Shown one piece after another: positions 37,065 to 45,372 of a stretch of 53,870 nt of DNA. Every line of letters begins with the position of its first letter. The first letter of the stretch is position 1. The position numbers and the translations under genes are program-made. The notes beneath the pieces are model-generated. The model made no database searches. It had not been told where the DNA came from and saw nothing but the letters and a program-made list of their open reading frames with translations. Source of the stretch: Porphyromonadaceae bacterium. Its GTDB lineage: Bacteria; Bacteroidota; Bacteroidia; Bacteroidales; Paludibacteraceae. The DNA lies in assembly GCA_012523295.1 (NCBI GenBank), contig JAAYIT010000090.1:1-53870 (forward strand), in the 5' to 3' direction.

Positions 37065-37529
37065 ATGAGAAAATTATTTTTTATCGCAGTTTTTGTGCTA
37101 GGACTTGCAACAACTGTAGCAGCTCAAACTAATGACAGAGCAATCGGACTTCGTTTTGGATATGGCGCTGAGCTTTCTTATCAACATCCGCTTTCCGGCA
37201 ACACACGTTTAGAGGCTGACTTAGGTCTATACGGTTACGGAGATCGAGGTGCATTTGTCTTCTCAGGTATTCATCAATGGGTAATGAATATTGATGGCGG
37301 ACTTGATTGGTATGCCGGTGTTGGTGCTCAACTGGGAACACGCTGGTACGAAAAAGACAACACTTGGAATTCCGGTTTCGGTTTGGCTGTTGCAGGTCAA
37401 ATTGGTCTTGAGTACAATTTCCCGGTTCCACTACAGCTTTCACTTGACTATCGTCCGGCATTTTACTTTATTCCGGCAGTGGGTGGCGCTTGGGATTATG
37501 TAGCTTTAAGCGTTAGATACAGGTTCTAA
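37065..37529 (+). CDS. Small outer-membrane beta-barrel-like protein
   Basis: A 154-residue exported protein with signal peptide MRKLFFIAVFVLGLATTVAA cut before QTND. The mature part has glycine- and aromatic-rich strands (IGLRFGYGAELSYQHPLSG, TRLEADLGLYGYGDRG, VGAQLGTRWYEKDN) and ends in YVALSVRYRF, a typical barrel-closing strand. About eight strands fit the length. It does not share the GFHVGP core of the five-gene array. No known function. It lies 87 bp after ispG and could be read from the same transcript. Confidence 0.75.
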   Translation: MRKLFFIAVFVLGLATTVAAQTNDRAIGLRFGYGAELSYQHPLSGNTRLEADLGLYGYGDRGAFVFSGIHQWVMNIDGGLDWYAGVGAQLGTRWYEKDNTWNSGFGLAVAGQIGLEYNFPVPLQLSLDYRPAFYFIPAVGGAWDYVALSVRYRF

Positions 37530-37551
37530 AATTTGAAATTTGCAATAAAGC

Positions 37552-37584
37552 AAAAACGAGAAGCCGGGCGGTTTCTCGTTTTTT
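37552..37584. terminator. Bidirectional terminator
   Basis: AACGAGAA / TTCTCGTT stem with a GC-rich loop, followed by TTTTT on the plus strand and by TTTTT on the minus strand. It serves the convergent OMP (+) and coiled-coil (-) genes. Confidence 0.8.
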
Positions 37585-37621
37585 AGTATTTACATTTGAG
37601 AGTTTATACCTCCTCTGCTGT

Positions 37622-37969
37622 TTATTCTGCAGATGCAGAATCTTCGGCCGGTTTTTCAGCTATTACATCATCATCATCGCCATCGAATCTGTCTTTTACA
37701 TTTTTGAAAGTAGTTTTCATTTGGCTCCAAATAATAGCGGCACCTTCTTTCACATCGTCCCAAGCATCATCGGCCGTATCAGCCAGTTCTTTTAATTTAG
37801 CTTTTCCTTCCGCGATTTTTGGCTCCAATTCCTTGATTGCTTCATTATATTTCACTTTTGCATCGGCAGTTGCATCTTTTGCTTTTGCCTTCAGACTGTC
37901 CAGTTTAGTTTCTAATTCATCTAACTGAGCCTTCAGTTTTTCTTGAAATTCAGATTTTTTTTCTTTCAT
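37622..37969 (-). CDS. Charged coiled-coil protein, stress-protein (sll1863-like) type
   Basis: A 115-residue soluble protein, nearly all helix with heptads (KLKAQLDELETKLDSLKAKA, then KVKYNEAIKELEPKIAEGKA) and a C-terminal amphipathic part with Trp (DAWDDVKEGAAIIWSQMK) before an acidic tail (DGDDDDVIAEKPAEDSASAE). The layout resembles small apolipoprotein-like or sll1863-type stress proteins. No signal peptide. I cannot give a function beyond this likeness. Confidence 0.65.
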   Translation of the reverse strand: MKEKKSEFQEKLKAQLDELETKLDSLKAKAKDATADAKVKYNEAIKELEPKIAEGKAKLKELADTADDAWDDVKEGAAIIWSQMKTTFKNVKDRFDGDDDDVIAEKPAEDSASAE

Positions 37970-38028
37970 TAGTTTTAATATTTACGGGTTATACAACTAA
38001 TCAAACACACATAACGTCGAATAAAAAA

Positions 38029-38147
38029 TCAAGACCACCTCCGTCTCAAGTGTTCTGCAAATTGTTATAAAAACAATTAACGTAGTCTTGTGCTACAAAT
38101 GTATAATATTTACGCAGTAACATTTTGAAAACAGCATGTGGTCTTGA
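38029..38147. repeat. Inverted-repeat-bounded segment of the CAAGAC repeat family
   Basis: TCAAGACCAC (38029-38038) and GTGGTCTTGA (38138-38147) are perfect 10-bp inverted copies that enclose about 100 AT-rich bases. The same motif with small changes (TCAAGACGAC, TCAAGATCAC) occurs at 17587 and at 52330. Confidence 0.6.
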
Positions 38148-38282
38148 CGTTCACAAAGATAATTTTTACTTGTGTATTTTACAAGAAAAAAGCAAAAAAA
38201 ATGAATCAAAAGATAATGATAATTTGACACAAAGACAGAATAAGCATTACTCTTAACGATTAGGCAGGTAAACAAATATAAA

Positions 38283-38367
38283 AGTCGTCTCGACTTGTCG
38301 AGATAATGTCCGCGTCAGCTCCGCTAAATCGGCATTTTCAATTTGCTGTCGCAAAAAAGCCAGATAA
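38283..38367. repeat. Short copy of the 52181-52342 intergenic element
   Basis: AGTCGTCTCGACTT at the left end matches AGTCGTCTTGACTT of the large copy; the stretch GCGTCAGCTCCGCTAAATCGG followed by CATTTTCAATTTGC matches 52280-52313. The middle AGCGGCATT hairpin is missing. The gap 37970-38418 holds no gene. Confidence 0.65.
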
Positions 38368-38418
38368 CTCTATATACCACTTGTGGTTTTTAATGTTTTT
38401 TGTAGAAATTTGAATTTT

Positions 38419-39366
38419 CTACAACCACTTCTTTCGTTTGAAATACCATAATATCGCAGCTGAAAAAACAAACATCAGTATTATTGAAAAAAGATAGCCA
38501 TTTTCCCAACTCATTTCAGGCATATTCGGGAAGTTCATTCCATAAATACTCGCTATGAGCGTTGGTGGCAAGAAGATTACAGAAACAACGGTAAAGATTT
38601 TGATAATTTTATTTTGCTGGATATTAACCATCCCCAAAAAAGTATCTTGCAGGTAATCAAGTCTTTCAAACCCAAACCGAGTGTACTCAAACAAGGAATT
38701 AATGTCTTTAATAATTATGGTAAGACGCGGCAAAAGCTCTTTAGGGAAAAGTCGACTTTTCAGCATATTCGACACAATACGCTGCTTGTCGATAATTGTC
38801 TGACGAATCACCATCACTTTTTCCTGCAAGTCTTTGATTCGAATAAGAATCGATTCATCCGGCTCATCTCCGGCATTCATTTTTTTACTTAAGTTGGTAA
38901 TCAGATCGGTAGTATCCTCTATCACATCGGCATCGTATTCCACACGGGTTTCTAAGAGTGCTACCAATACATGATATCCCGTAGGAAATGCTTTGGTGTT
39001 TGCGAAGATTTTTTTCACCGTTTCGTTAAACGAACGCAAATCCATGTCACGTACGGAAACAAGTATTTTATTTTTCAAAATAAACGAAACCGGTTCGAGC
39101 GTGAAGTTATCCAGCAGAAAATTGGAGTTTGCCACCAAGCTATCATCTGTTTCTATATATCGTGAACTGATTTCAATTTCTTCAATCTCTTCATCTTCCT
39201 GAATATAGATTTTCAGAAACTGCTCCAGACGTGTTTCCACATCCAAAGCCACATTATTCAAGTCAATCCAAATAATGTCTTTTTCATCTATTTTAGTTAA
39301 GATATCCAAGCTTTTAGCTATCTTTATCTTATTATTTTCGTGGTAAAAAAGTCTTAATTCTGACAT
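38419..39366 (-). CDS. corA: CorA family magnesium/cobalt channel
   Basis: A 315-residue divalent-cation channel. A long cytoplasmic N-terminal domain (1-about 250), then two helices near the C-terminus with the selectivity motif YGMNFPNMPEM (about 277-287), and a basic end (FKRKKWL) inside. It probably forms a pentamer in the inner membrane. It follows mgtE and rsmA on the same strand, so two different Mg2+ uptake genes lie side by side. Confidence 0.92.
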   Translation of the reverse strand: MSELRLFYHENNKIKIAKSLDILTKIDEKDIIWIDLNNVALDVETRLEQFLKIYIQEDEEIEEIEISSRYIETDDSLVANSNFLLDNFTLEPVSFILKNKILVSVRDMDLRSFNETVKKIFANTKAFPTGYHVLVALLETRVEYDADVIEDTTDLITNLSKKMNAGDEPDESILIRIKDLQEKVMVIRQTIIDKQRIVSNMLKSRLFPKELLPRLTIIIKDINSLFEYTRFGFERLDYLQDTFLGMVNIQQNKIIKIFTVVSVIFLPPTLIASIYGMNFPNMPEMSWENGYLFSIILMFVFSAAILWYFKRKKWL

Positions 39367-39550
39367 ATTTTTTAGAAGTTTAGCGTTGGAAGACCAAAGC
39401 CCGAAGTTAAGGAATTATTTTAATTTTAATGTCATGATTCTATCCGCGATACGGTCAATTAATCTTGACTCTAATTATATTTATTGAGAATGCCGTGAAC
39501 TATTTAATGTCTATTTGACTGAAGTTTATCGTTCAAATAGCTATAAATTC

Positions 39551-40882
39551 TTACAACAACTTTCCGCTTAATATCAATAATGCTACCGAGAAATAAATGA
39601 TTAATCCTGTAACATCGACAAAAGTTGCGACAAAGGGAGCAGATGATGTAGCCGGGTCTAATTTTAGTTTCTTCAAAATAATTGGAATCATTGCACCCAT
39701 TATTGTTCCCCAAAGTACGATTAAGACAAGCGACATTCCAATCGTCAAAGCTATATACCCCCAATATTCACCATAATCATATAAACCTGTACTTTGCCAT
39801 ATAAATATCCTGAGAAAACCGATGACAGCCAGTATTAAGCCCAGCATTACACCGGACAACATTTCTCTACGGAAAATATACCACCAATCTCTCAGTTTTA
39901 TTTCTCCGAGAGCCAAAGCGCGAATTATCAGAGTGGCTGCCTGCGAGCCGGAATTACCTCCACTGGAGATTATAAGCGGTACAAAAAGCGCTAACACGAC
40001 AGCTTTGCTTATTTCTTCATCAAAGTAACCCATAGCAGACGCTGTAAGCATTTCACCAAAAAACAGAATAACTAACCAACCGGCTCTTTTCTGAATCATA
40101 GTAAAAACGCCGGTGCTTTTGTAAGGCATGTCTAATGCGGTCGATCCCCCGATTTTTTGAATGTCTTCCGTATCTCGCTTCTCTATTTGATCTAAGATAT
40201 CATCAGCGGTTACAATCCCAACCAAAACCCCGGCATTAGTTACCACCGGCAGAGCCGAACGGTCATACTTCTGGAAAATATCAATTGCTTCCTCAAAATG
40301 CTGGGTTGATAGCAGTTGAACCGATTCTTTATCAGCAATTTCACCGATTAAATCATCCTCTTCGGCCATCAATATCGCTCCGATACGTATATCATCGATA
40401 AGCCGCTGCTCTTCATCAACCACATAAATATAGTTCAGCGTCTCTGCTTTTTGCCCGTTCTTTTTGATGTGCTGCAATGTTCGCTTTACAGTCCATTCCG
40501 GATAAGCCTGCACATAATAAGGAGTCATTATTCTGCCGACTGTGTCAGGTTCATAGCCAATCAACTCCAATGCAATCCGTCTCTCTTCGGCAGACAGATA
40601 ATTAACTACATCTTTTATCATCATATCGGGAAAATCCTCAAATACAGCTGTCCTGTCGTCAGGTGGCATTGACTCAAGAATATCAGCAATTTCTCGAGAC
40701 CCTAACGAACTGAGAATCATCTCCTTTATATCACGTTGGAGATATGTAAACACATCTGCCTTCAGCTTCCCGGGTAAGGTCATAAACGACATTGTTTGCT
40801 TACTTTCAGGAAGATTAGCTATTTTCTCACCAATATCTCTTGGGTGTAAATCTACTAATTCTTCATTCAAAAATTTTATCAT
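39551..40882 (-). CDS. mgtE: MgtE family magnesium transporter
   Basis: A 443-residue dimeric Mg2+ channel. An N-terminal superhelical domain (about 1-125, with ILESMPPDDRTAVFEDF), a pair of CBS domains (about 130-250; GRIMTPYYV and ALPVVTNAGVLVGIVTADD) that sense Mg2+, a linking helix, then five membrane helices (about 275-440) with SSGGNSGSQAATLIIRALALGEI. Standard size. Between rsmA and corA. Confidence 0.93.
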   Translation of the reverse strand: MIKFLNEELVDLHPRDIGEKIANLPESKQTMSFMTLPGKLKADVFTYLQRDIKEMILSSLGSREIADILESMPPDDRTAVFEDFPDMMIKDVVNYLSAEERRIALELIGYEPDTVGRIMTPYYVQAYPEWTVKRTLQHIKKNGQKAETLNYIYVVDEEQRLIDDIRIGAILMAEEDDLIGEIADKESVQLLSTQHFEEAIDIFQKYDRSALPVVTNAGVLVGIVTADDILDQIEKRDTEDIQKIGGSTALDMPYKSTGVFTMIQKRAGWLVILFFGEMLTASAMGYFDEEISKAVVLALFVPLIISSGGNSGSQAATLIIRALALGEIKLRDWWYIFRREMLSGVMLGLILAVIGFLRIFIWQSTGLYDYGEYWGYIALTIGMSLVLIVLWGTIMGAMIPIILKKLKLDPATSSAPFVATFVDVTGLIIYFSVALLILSGKLL

Positions 40883-40975
40883 TTCGGAGTTCCTTTCACG
40901 TTAAATTGGGATTTACTTACTTCATTTGCCAATTTTCACAAAACTCCTGAAACGAACATATTTGTTAATGCAATT

Positions 40976-41758
40976 CTAAACTTTTAGCATTGCATCGTCA
41001 ATATCATTCGTAATATTGACAAAAGATTGAACGTCTAATTGTTCGGGGCGTTTTGTGTAAATCGTATTTTCATAAATCGGATTGGTTTTTTCCACCAATG
41101 AACTTAATGAATTTCGCAAGATCTTGCGTCGCTGGTTGAAGGCTGTTTTCACTACCGTACGGAAGAGTTTCTCATCACAATCGAGTTTTTCTACTTCGTT
41201 TCGGGTAAAGCGAACAACAGCCGATTTGACCTTTGGAGGCGGGTCAAAGACCTGTTCTGATACAGTAAACAAATATTCCACCTCGTAATATGCCTGCATG
41301 AGTACGCTCAAAATGCCGTAAGCTTTCTTGCCCGGTTTAGAGGCGATTCGCTCAGCAACTTCTTTTTGGAGCAAACAGGAAATGTATGGAATTTGACTTT
41401 TATATTCTAATACTTTGAAAAAAATCTGGCTGGAAATATTATATGGGAAGTTACCGATTATACAAAATTTATCGGCATAAAGTTCGCGAAGGTCTATTTT
41501 TAAAAAATCGCCTTCAACAATATTAAGCTGCGGAAATTCTTTTTGGAGAAAAACAACAGATTCTGTGTCGATTTCTACCGCTGTAAGACTTATTAAGGGA
41601 TTTTGGAGGAGAAACTGCGTAAGAACGCCCATTCCCGGGCCGACTTCAAGCACAGGCATAGCCTGACGAAGAGGCAAGCTCTCGACAATACGACGCGCGA
41701 TTCCCAAATCTTTCAGGAAATGCTGTCCCAAATATTTTTTGGCTCTTACTTGCGTCAT
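40976..41758 (-). CDS. rsmA: 16S rRNA dimethyladenosine transferase RsmA (KsgA)
   Basis: Methylates two adjacent adenines near the 3' end of 16S rRNA in a late ribosome-assembly step. The 260 residues contain KYLGQHFLKD at the start, the SAM-binding VLEVGPGMGVLTQFLL (about 37-52), and the N-x-P-Y catalytic motif in IGNFPYNISSQIFFKVLE (about 98-115). C-terminal helical RNA-binding domain present. It heads an apparent rsmA-mgtE-corA run (gaps 93 and 184 bp), a common order in Bacteroidales. Confidence 0.94.
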   Translation of the reverse strand: MTQVRAKKYLGQHFLKDLGIARRIVESLPLRQAMPVLEVGPGMGVLTQFLLQNPLISLTAVEIDTESVVFLQKEFPQLNIVEGDFLKIDLRELYADKFCIIGNFPYNISSQIFFKVLEYKSQIPYISCLLQKEVAERIASKPGKKAYGILSVLMQAYYEVEYLFTVSEQVFDPPPKVKSAVVRFTRNEVEKLDCDEKLFRTVVKTAFNQRRKILRNSLSSLVEKTNPIYENTIYTKRPEQLDVQSFVNITNDIDDAMLKV

Positions 41759-41839
41759 TCTGATGATAATCGTCCGGCATATTCAGTATTAAAAAAGTGA
41801 TTTTGACAATGATGTGACAAATTAAACCGACATTTTTTG

Positions 41840-41847
41840 TATCTTTG
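41840..41847 (+). promoter_or_regulatory. Candidate -7 box of the polysaccharide locus promoter
   Basis: TATCTTTG fits TAnnTTTG. If used, it gives a leader of about 250 bases before the first gene. The -33 region is unclear. Confidence 0.45.
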
Positions 41848-41867
41848 CAATCGGTTTTTTAACATTG

Positions 41868-41916
41868 CTTTGCAAAAATAGCATTTTTTTTTTAATGAGA
41901 CGAATATTTTTGCAAA
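41868..41916 (+). promoter_or_regulatory. Inverted repeat in the leader of the polysaccharide locus
   Basis: TTTGCAAAAATA and TATTTTTGCAAA form a 12-bp inverted repeat around a spacer that includes a T10 run, close to the expected transcript start. It may be an operator or a leader hairpin. No UpxY-type antiterminator gene is present in front of the locus. The rest of the 342-bp gap shows nothing else. Confidence 0.4.
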
Positions 41917-42100
41917 AAGTAGGTAGTCAGTAAGGTTTAATCACAAAGAAAACAATGCGTTCAAAAGTTGAATGTGATGTGCAATAGATGGATTCCCACA
42001 GCGCTCAAGAGTTTAACACATTAAGTATTTGTCAGTTAACATAAAAAGTAGAATCATTCCGCAATAAAAAATTCGTGTAATTTACTATAAAGCATATTTT

Positions 42101-42670
42101 ATGGAGAAAGATTATTTCGTTCACGAGAGCAGTTATGTTGATGAAAATGTAACCATCGGGAAAGGTACTAAGATCTGGCATTTCAGCCACATTCAAAAAG
42201 GGGCTTTGATAGGTGAAAACTGTTCGCTTGGACAAAATGTCAACGTGGCGAATAACGTGAAAATCGGCAATGGGGTTCGTATTCAGAACAATGTTTCAGT
42301 GTATGAAGGAGTTGAGCTTGAGGACAATGTATTTTGCGGACCATCATGTGTTTTCACCAATGTAACCACTCCTCGTTCCCACTATTCCGTACACGGAAAT
42401 TATGCCAAAACTTTAGTAAAATGGGGTGCTTCACTCGGCGCGAATTCCACCATTGTGTGTGGTCATACCGTAGGCAGAAGTGCTCTGATTGCAGCGGGAG
42501 CCGTTGTCACCAAAGATGTGAAAGACCATGCGCTCATGGCAGGCGTTCCCGCTAAGCAAATCGGCTGGGTGTGTGAATGCGGAGAGCGATTGAATGTGGA
42601 GCTACACTGCGATAAATGCGGGAAGAGGTATAAGGAAGCAAAAGCAGGATTAACTGAAATAAAAATATAA
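42101..42670 (+). CDS. wbpD: WbpD-like N-acetyltransferase
   Basis: A 189-residue left-handed beta-helix acetyltransferase with many hexapeptide repeats (VTIGKGTKIWHFSHIQKGALIGENC then SLGQNVNVANNVKIG). It fits WbpD/WlbB, which acetylates UDP-2-acetamido-3-amino-2,3-dideoxy-glucuronate. The C-terminus holds a small zinc-ribbon-like Cys set (CECGERLNVELHCDKCG), seen in several homologues. It heads the polysaccharide locus and is followed 4 bases later by the aminotransferase. Function rests on the gene set as much as on the sequence. Confidence 0.82.
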   Translation: MEKDYFVHESSYVDENVTIGKGTKIWHFSHIQKGALIGENCSLGQNVNVANNVKIGNGVRIQNNVSVYEGVELEDNVFCGPSCVFTNVTTPRSHYSVHGNYAKTLVKWGASLGANSTIVCGHTVGRSALIAAGAVVTKDVKDHALMAGVPAKQIGWVCECGERLNVELHCDKCGKRYKEAKAGLTEIKI

Positions 42671-42674
42671 AACA

Positions 42675-43808
42675 ATGCAATTCAGAGATTTAAAAAAACA
42701 GTACCAGGTACTGAAGTCAGAAATTGACAAAGCAATGATTGAAACAGCTGAATCAGGTGCATTCATAATGGGAAAAGCTGTAAAAGAGTTGGAAAAATCA
42801 TTGGCAGAATATGTGGGTGTAAAGCACTGCATTGGATGTGCTAACGGGACTGATGCGCTGACTTTGGCGCTGAAAGTTTGGAACATCGGTGCCGGTGATG
42901 CGGTTTTTGTGCCTGATTTCACCTTTTTTGCTACGGCAGAAGTGGTTTCCTTAGAAGGTGCAACTCCGGTTTTTGTGGATGTGGATTCTGATACATTTAA
43001 TATTGACACAAAAAAATTAACTGAATCAATAGAAAAAGTTATTCAAGAAGGAAAATTAACCCCCAAAGTGATAATTACAGTTGATTTATTTGGTTTACCT
43101 GCTGATTATCAGGAAGTGAGAAAAATAGCCAACAAGTACAATTTATATATACTTGAAGACGGTGCACAAGGTTTTGGCGGTGCAATCAATGGAAAACGTG
43201 CTTGTAGTTTCGGAGATATTTCCACCACTTCGTTTTTCCCGGCCAAACCGCTCGGATGCTACGGTGATGGCGGTGCTGTATTTACTGATAATGACGAGTG
43301 GGCTGTGGTTTTAGACTCTTTGAGAGTACACGGGAAAGGTTCATTCAAGTATGATAATGTCCGAATTGGGGTCAATTCAAGATTGGATACGCTGCAAGCT
43401 GCTATTTTGAAAGTAAAACTTGATGCATTCAAAAACTATGAGGTAGAGGATATCAATAAAGCGGCAAAACTTTACACCGAAAAGCTGAAAGGAATAGTAA
43501 AAACTCCGATTATTCCCGAAGGATACTATTCAAGTTGGGCGCAGTACACAATCCAACTCGAGAATCGTGAACAACGGGATAGACTGCAGGCATTTTTGAA
43601 AGAAAACGGAATTCCGTCAATGGTTTATTACCCAAAACCGCTTAACGAGCAAACCGCTTATCATTCATTAAACTATGCAATAGGTTCCAATCCGGTAACT
43701 TCAAAGCTTTGTGAAACAGTACTTTCGCTGCCAATTCACCCCTATATTCCAAATGAGGACATAATGCTGGTTTGTGAAAAAGTGATTGAATGCTTGAAGC
43801 AAGGTTAA
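42675..43808 (+). CDS. wbpE: DegT/DnrJ/EryC1 aminotransferase, WbpE-like
   Basis: A 377-residue PLP-dependent sugar aminotransferase. The PLP-binding lysine lies in TSFFPAKPLGCYGDGGAVFT (about residue 191), with EDGAQGFGG before it and RLDTLQAAIL after it, all family hallmarks. Expected reaction: transfer of an amino group from glutamate to the 3-keto sugar made by the WbpB-like oxidoreductase. It starts 4 bases after the wbpD-like stop. Confidence 0.88.
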   Translation: MQFRDLKKQYQVLKSEIDKAMIETAESGAFIMGKAVKELEKSLAEYVGVKHCIGCANGTDALTLALKVWNIGAGDAVFVPDFTFFATAEVVSLEGATPVFVDVDSDTFNIDTKKLTESIEKVIQEGKLTPKVIITVDLFGLPADYQEVRKIANKYNLYILEDGAQGFGGAINGKRACSFGDISTTSFFPAKPLGCYGDGGAVFTDNDEWAVVLDSLRVHGKGSFKYDNVRIGVNSRLDTLQAAILKVKLDAFKNYEVEDINKAAKLYTEKLKGIVKTPIIPEGYYSSWAQYTIQLENREQRDRLQAFLKENGIPSMVYYPKPLNEQTAYHSLNYAIGSNPVTSKLCETVLSLPIHPYIPNEDIMLVCEKVIECLKQG

Positions 43809-43906
43809 GAACGAATATCGTGCAGTTCGTTAAAATAATGAAGTTATAATATGCTTTAAGATTGATACGCCAACAGTTTTTTTAATGTTTAGACCCAAAA
43901 ATATTG

Positions 43907-43914
43907 TAACTTTG
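43907..43914 (+). promoter_or_regulatory. Candidate internal promoter before the wbpA-like gene
   Basis: TAACTTTG matches TAnnTTTG and lies in the 160-bp gap between the aminotransferase and dehydrogenase genes, about 55 bases before the start. The gap is otherwise empty. Confidence 0.4.
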
Positions 43915-43968
43915 CATTTTTATGTTTTTTAAAATTTTTTTCAAAAAAAAATACTCTTAAAAAAATTT

Positions 43969-45282
43969 ATGAAAGAAACACTCTTAAAAAAAATCGAAAA
44001 CCGTGAAATAGTGGTTGGAGTAGTGGGATTAGGCTATGTGGGATTGCCATTAGCGGTTGAAAAGGCAAAAGCCGGGTTTAAGACCATTGGTTTTGACGTG
44101 CAGGACAAAAAGGTTGAGATGGTCAATGCCGGACACAATTACATTGGCGATGTGGTGGATGACGACCTGAAGGAAATTGTGAAAAAGGGTTTACTGTCGG
44201 CAACAAACGACTTCAGTTTTATCAAAGACGTCGATTTTGTCGCCATTTGTGTTCCGACCCCATTGGACATCTATCAGCAACCCGACATCAGCTACGTAAA
44301 AGCCTCATCAGAAGCCATTTCGAAACACATGCAGAAAGGCGCTATGGTGGTGCTGGAATCAACGACTTATCCGGGAACGACTGAAGAACTGGTAAAACCA
44401 ATCCTTGAAAAAGGCTCGGGAATGATTTGCGGCAAGGATTTTTACCTCGGTTTTTCTCCTGAAAGAGTGGATCCGGGAAATTTGATTTATAAGACCAAAA
44501 ACACACCCAAAGTTGTGGGTGCAATCGGTGATGATGCTCTTGAAGTGATAGCAGCCATGTATCGGGCTGTATTGGAAAGCGATGTACACACGGTTTCAAG
44601 TCCGGCAATCGCCGAAATGGAAAAAATCCTTGAAAACACCTATCGAAACATAAACATTGGCTTGGTAAACGAGTTGGCAATTCTTTGCAACAAAATGAAA
44701 ATCAACCTTTGGGAAGTCATTGACGCTGCCAAAACAAAACCGTATGGATTTCAGGCATTTTATCCCGGTCCGGGATTAGGCGGGCATTGCATACCGCTTG
44801 ATCCGTACTATCTGTCTTGGAAAGCACGTGAATTTGGTTTCCACACGTCGATGATAGAATCATCAATGATGATCAACGACCGTATGCCGGAATACTGTAT
44901 GGAGCGAGCTTCAAACATTCTCAACCGATATAAAAAATCCCTGAACGGCTCGAAAATCCTTGTTTTGGGTGTTGCCTACAAGCAAGACATTGATGATTAC
45001 AGAGAGAGTCCTGCGTTGGTGGTGATCGATATTTTGAAAAAAATGGGAGCCGATGTGCGTTATTACGATCCATATATTACTGAATATAAATATAAAGGAA
45101 AGACATATCCGGGAGAAAAAGAGCTGACCGAAGATTTAGTAAAATCAGCTGATTTAGTGATAGTTACGACAGCTCACACAAATGTGGATTATGATTTTGT
45201 ACAACAAAATGCTACTTTCATTTTCGACACAAAAAATGCAATGAAAGCAGTGAGTGAAAGAGAAAATATTGAATTACTATAA
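43969..45282 (+). CDS. wbpA: UDP-N-acetylglucosamine 6-dehydrogenase, WbpA-like
   Basis: A 437-residue nucleotide-sugar dehydrogenase that oxidises UDP-GlcNAc to UDP-GlcNAcA with two NAD+. The start (ETLLKKIENREIVVGVVGLG then YVGLPLAVEKA) closely follows WbpA. The catalytic cysteine is in GPGLGGHCIPLDPYY (about 274) and the upstream STTYPGTTEE loop is in place. WecC-type ManNAc dehydrogenases are the main alternative, but the WbpB/D/E neighbours support WbpA. Confidence 0.88.
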   Translation: MKETLLKKIENREIVVGVVGLGYVGLPLAVEKAKAGFKTIGFDVQDKKVEMVNAGHNYIGDVVDDDLKEIVKKGLLSATNDFSFIKDVDFVAICVPTPLDIYQQPDISYVKASSEAISKHMQKGAMVVLESTTYPGTTEELVKPILEKGSGMICGKDFYLGFSPERVDPGNLIYKTKNTPKVVGAIGDDALEVIAAMYRAVLESDVHTVSSPAIAEMEKILENTYRNINIGLVNELAILCNKMKINLWEVIDAAKTKPYGFQAFYPGPGLGGHCIPLDPYYLSWKAREFGFHTSMIESSMMINDRMPEYCMERASNILNRYKKSLNGSKILVLGVAYKQDIDDYRESPALVVIDILKKMGADVRYYDPYITEYKYKGKTYPGEKELTEDLVKSADLVIVTTAHTNVDYDFVQQNATFIFDTKNAMKAVSERENIELL

Positions 45283-45292
45283 AAAGTATTGG

Positions 45293-45339
45293 GTCCCGGA
45301 TATTTGAGTTTCGAGTCATTAAAGCTCAATATTCGGGAC
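45293..45339 (+). other. Imperfect stem-loop between wbpA-like and wbpB-like genes
   Basis: GTCCCGGATATTTGAG and CTCAATATTCGGGAC pair with one bulge and one mismatch around a TTTCGAGTCATTAAAG loop. No T run follows. It might tune expression inside the operon or be an old repeat. Confidence 0.4.
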
Positions 45340-45372
45340 TCTCAACTTGGAACAATAAACTGAACTAAAATT

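Noticed and set aside
41759-42100. UpxY/UpxZ-controlled capsule leader
   Set aside because: No NusG-like antiterminator gene stands at the head of the locus; only an inverted repeat is seen.
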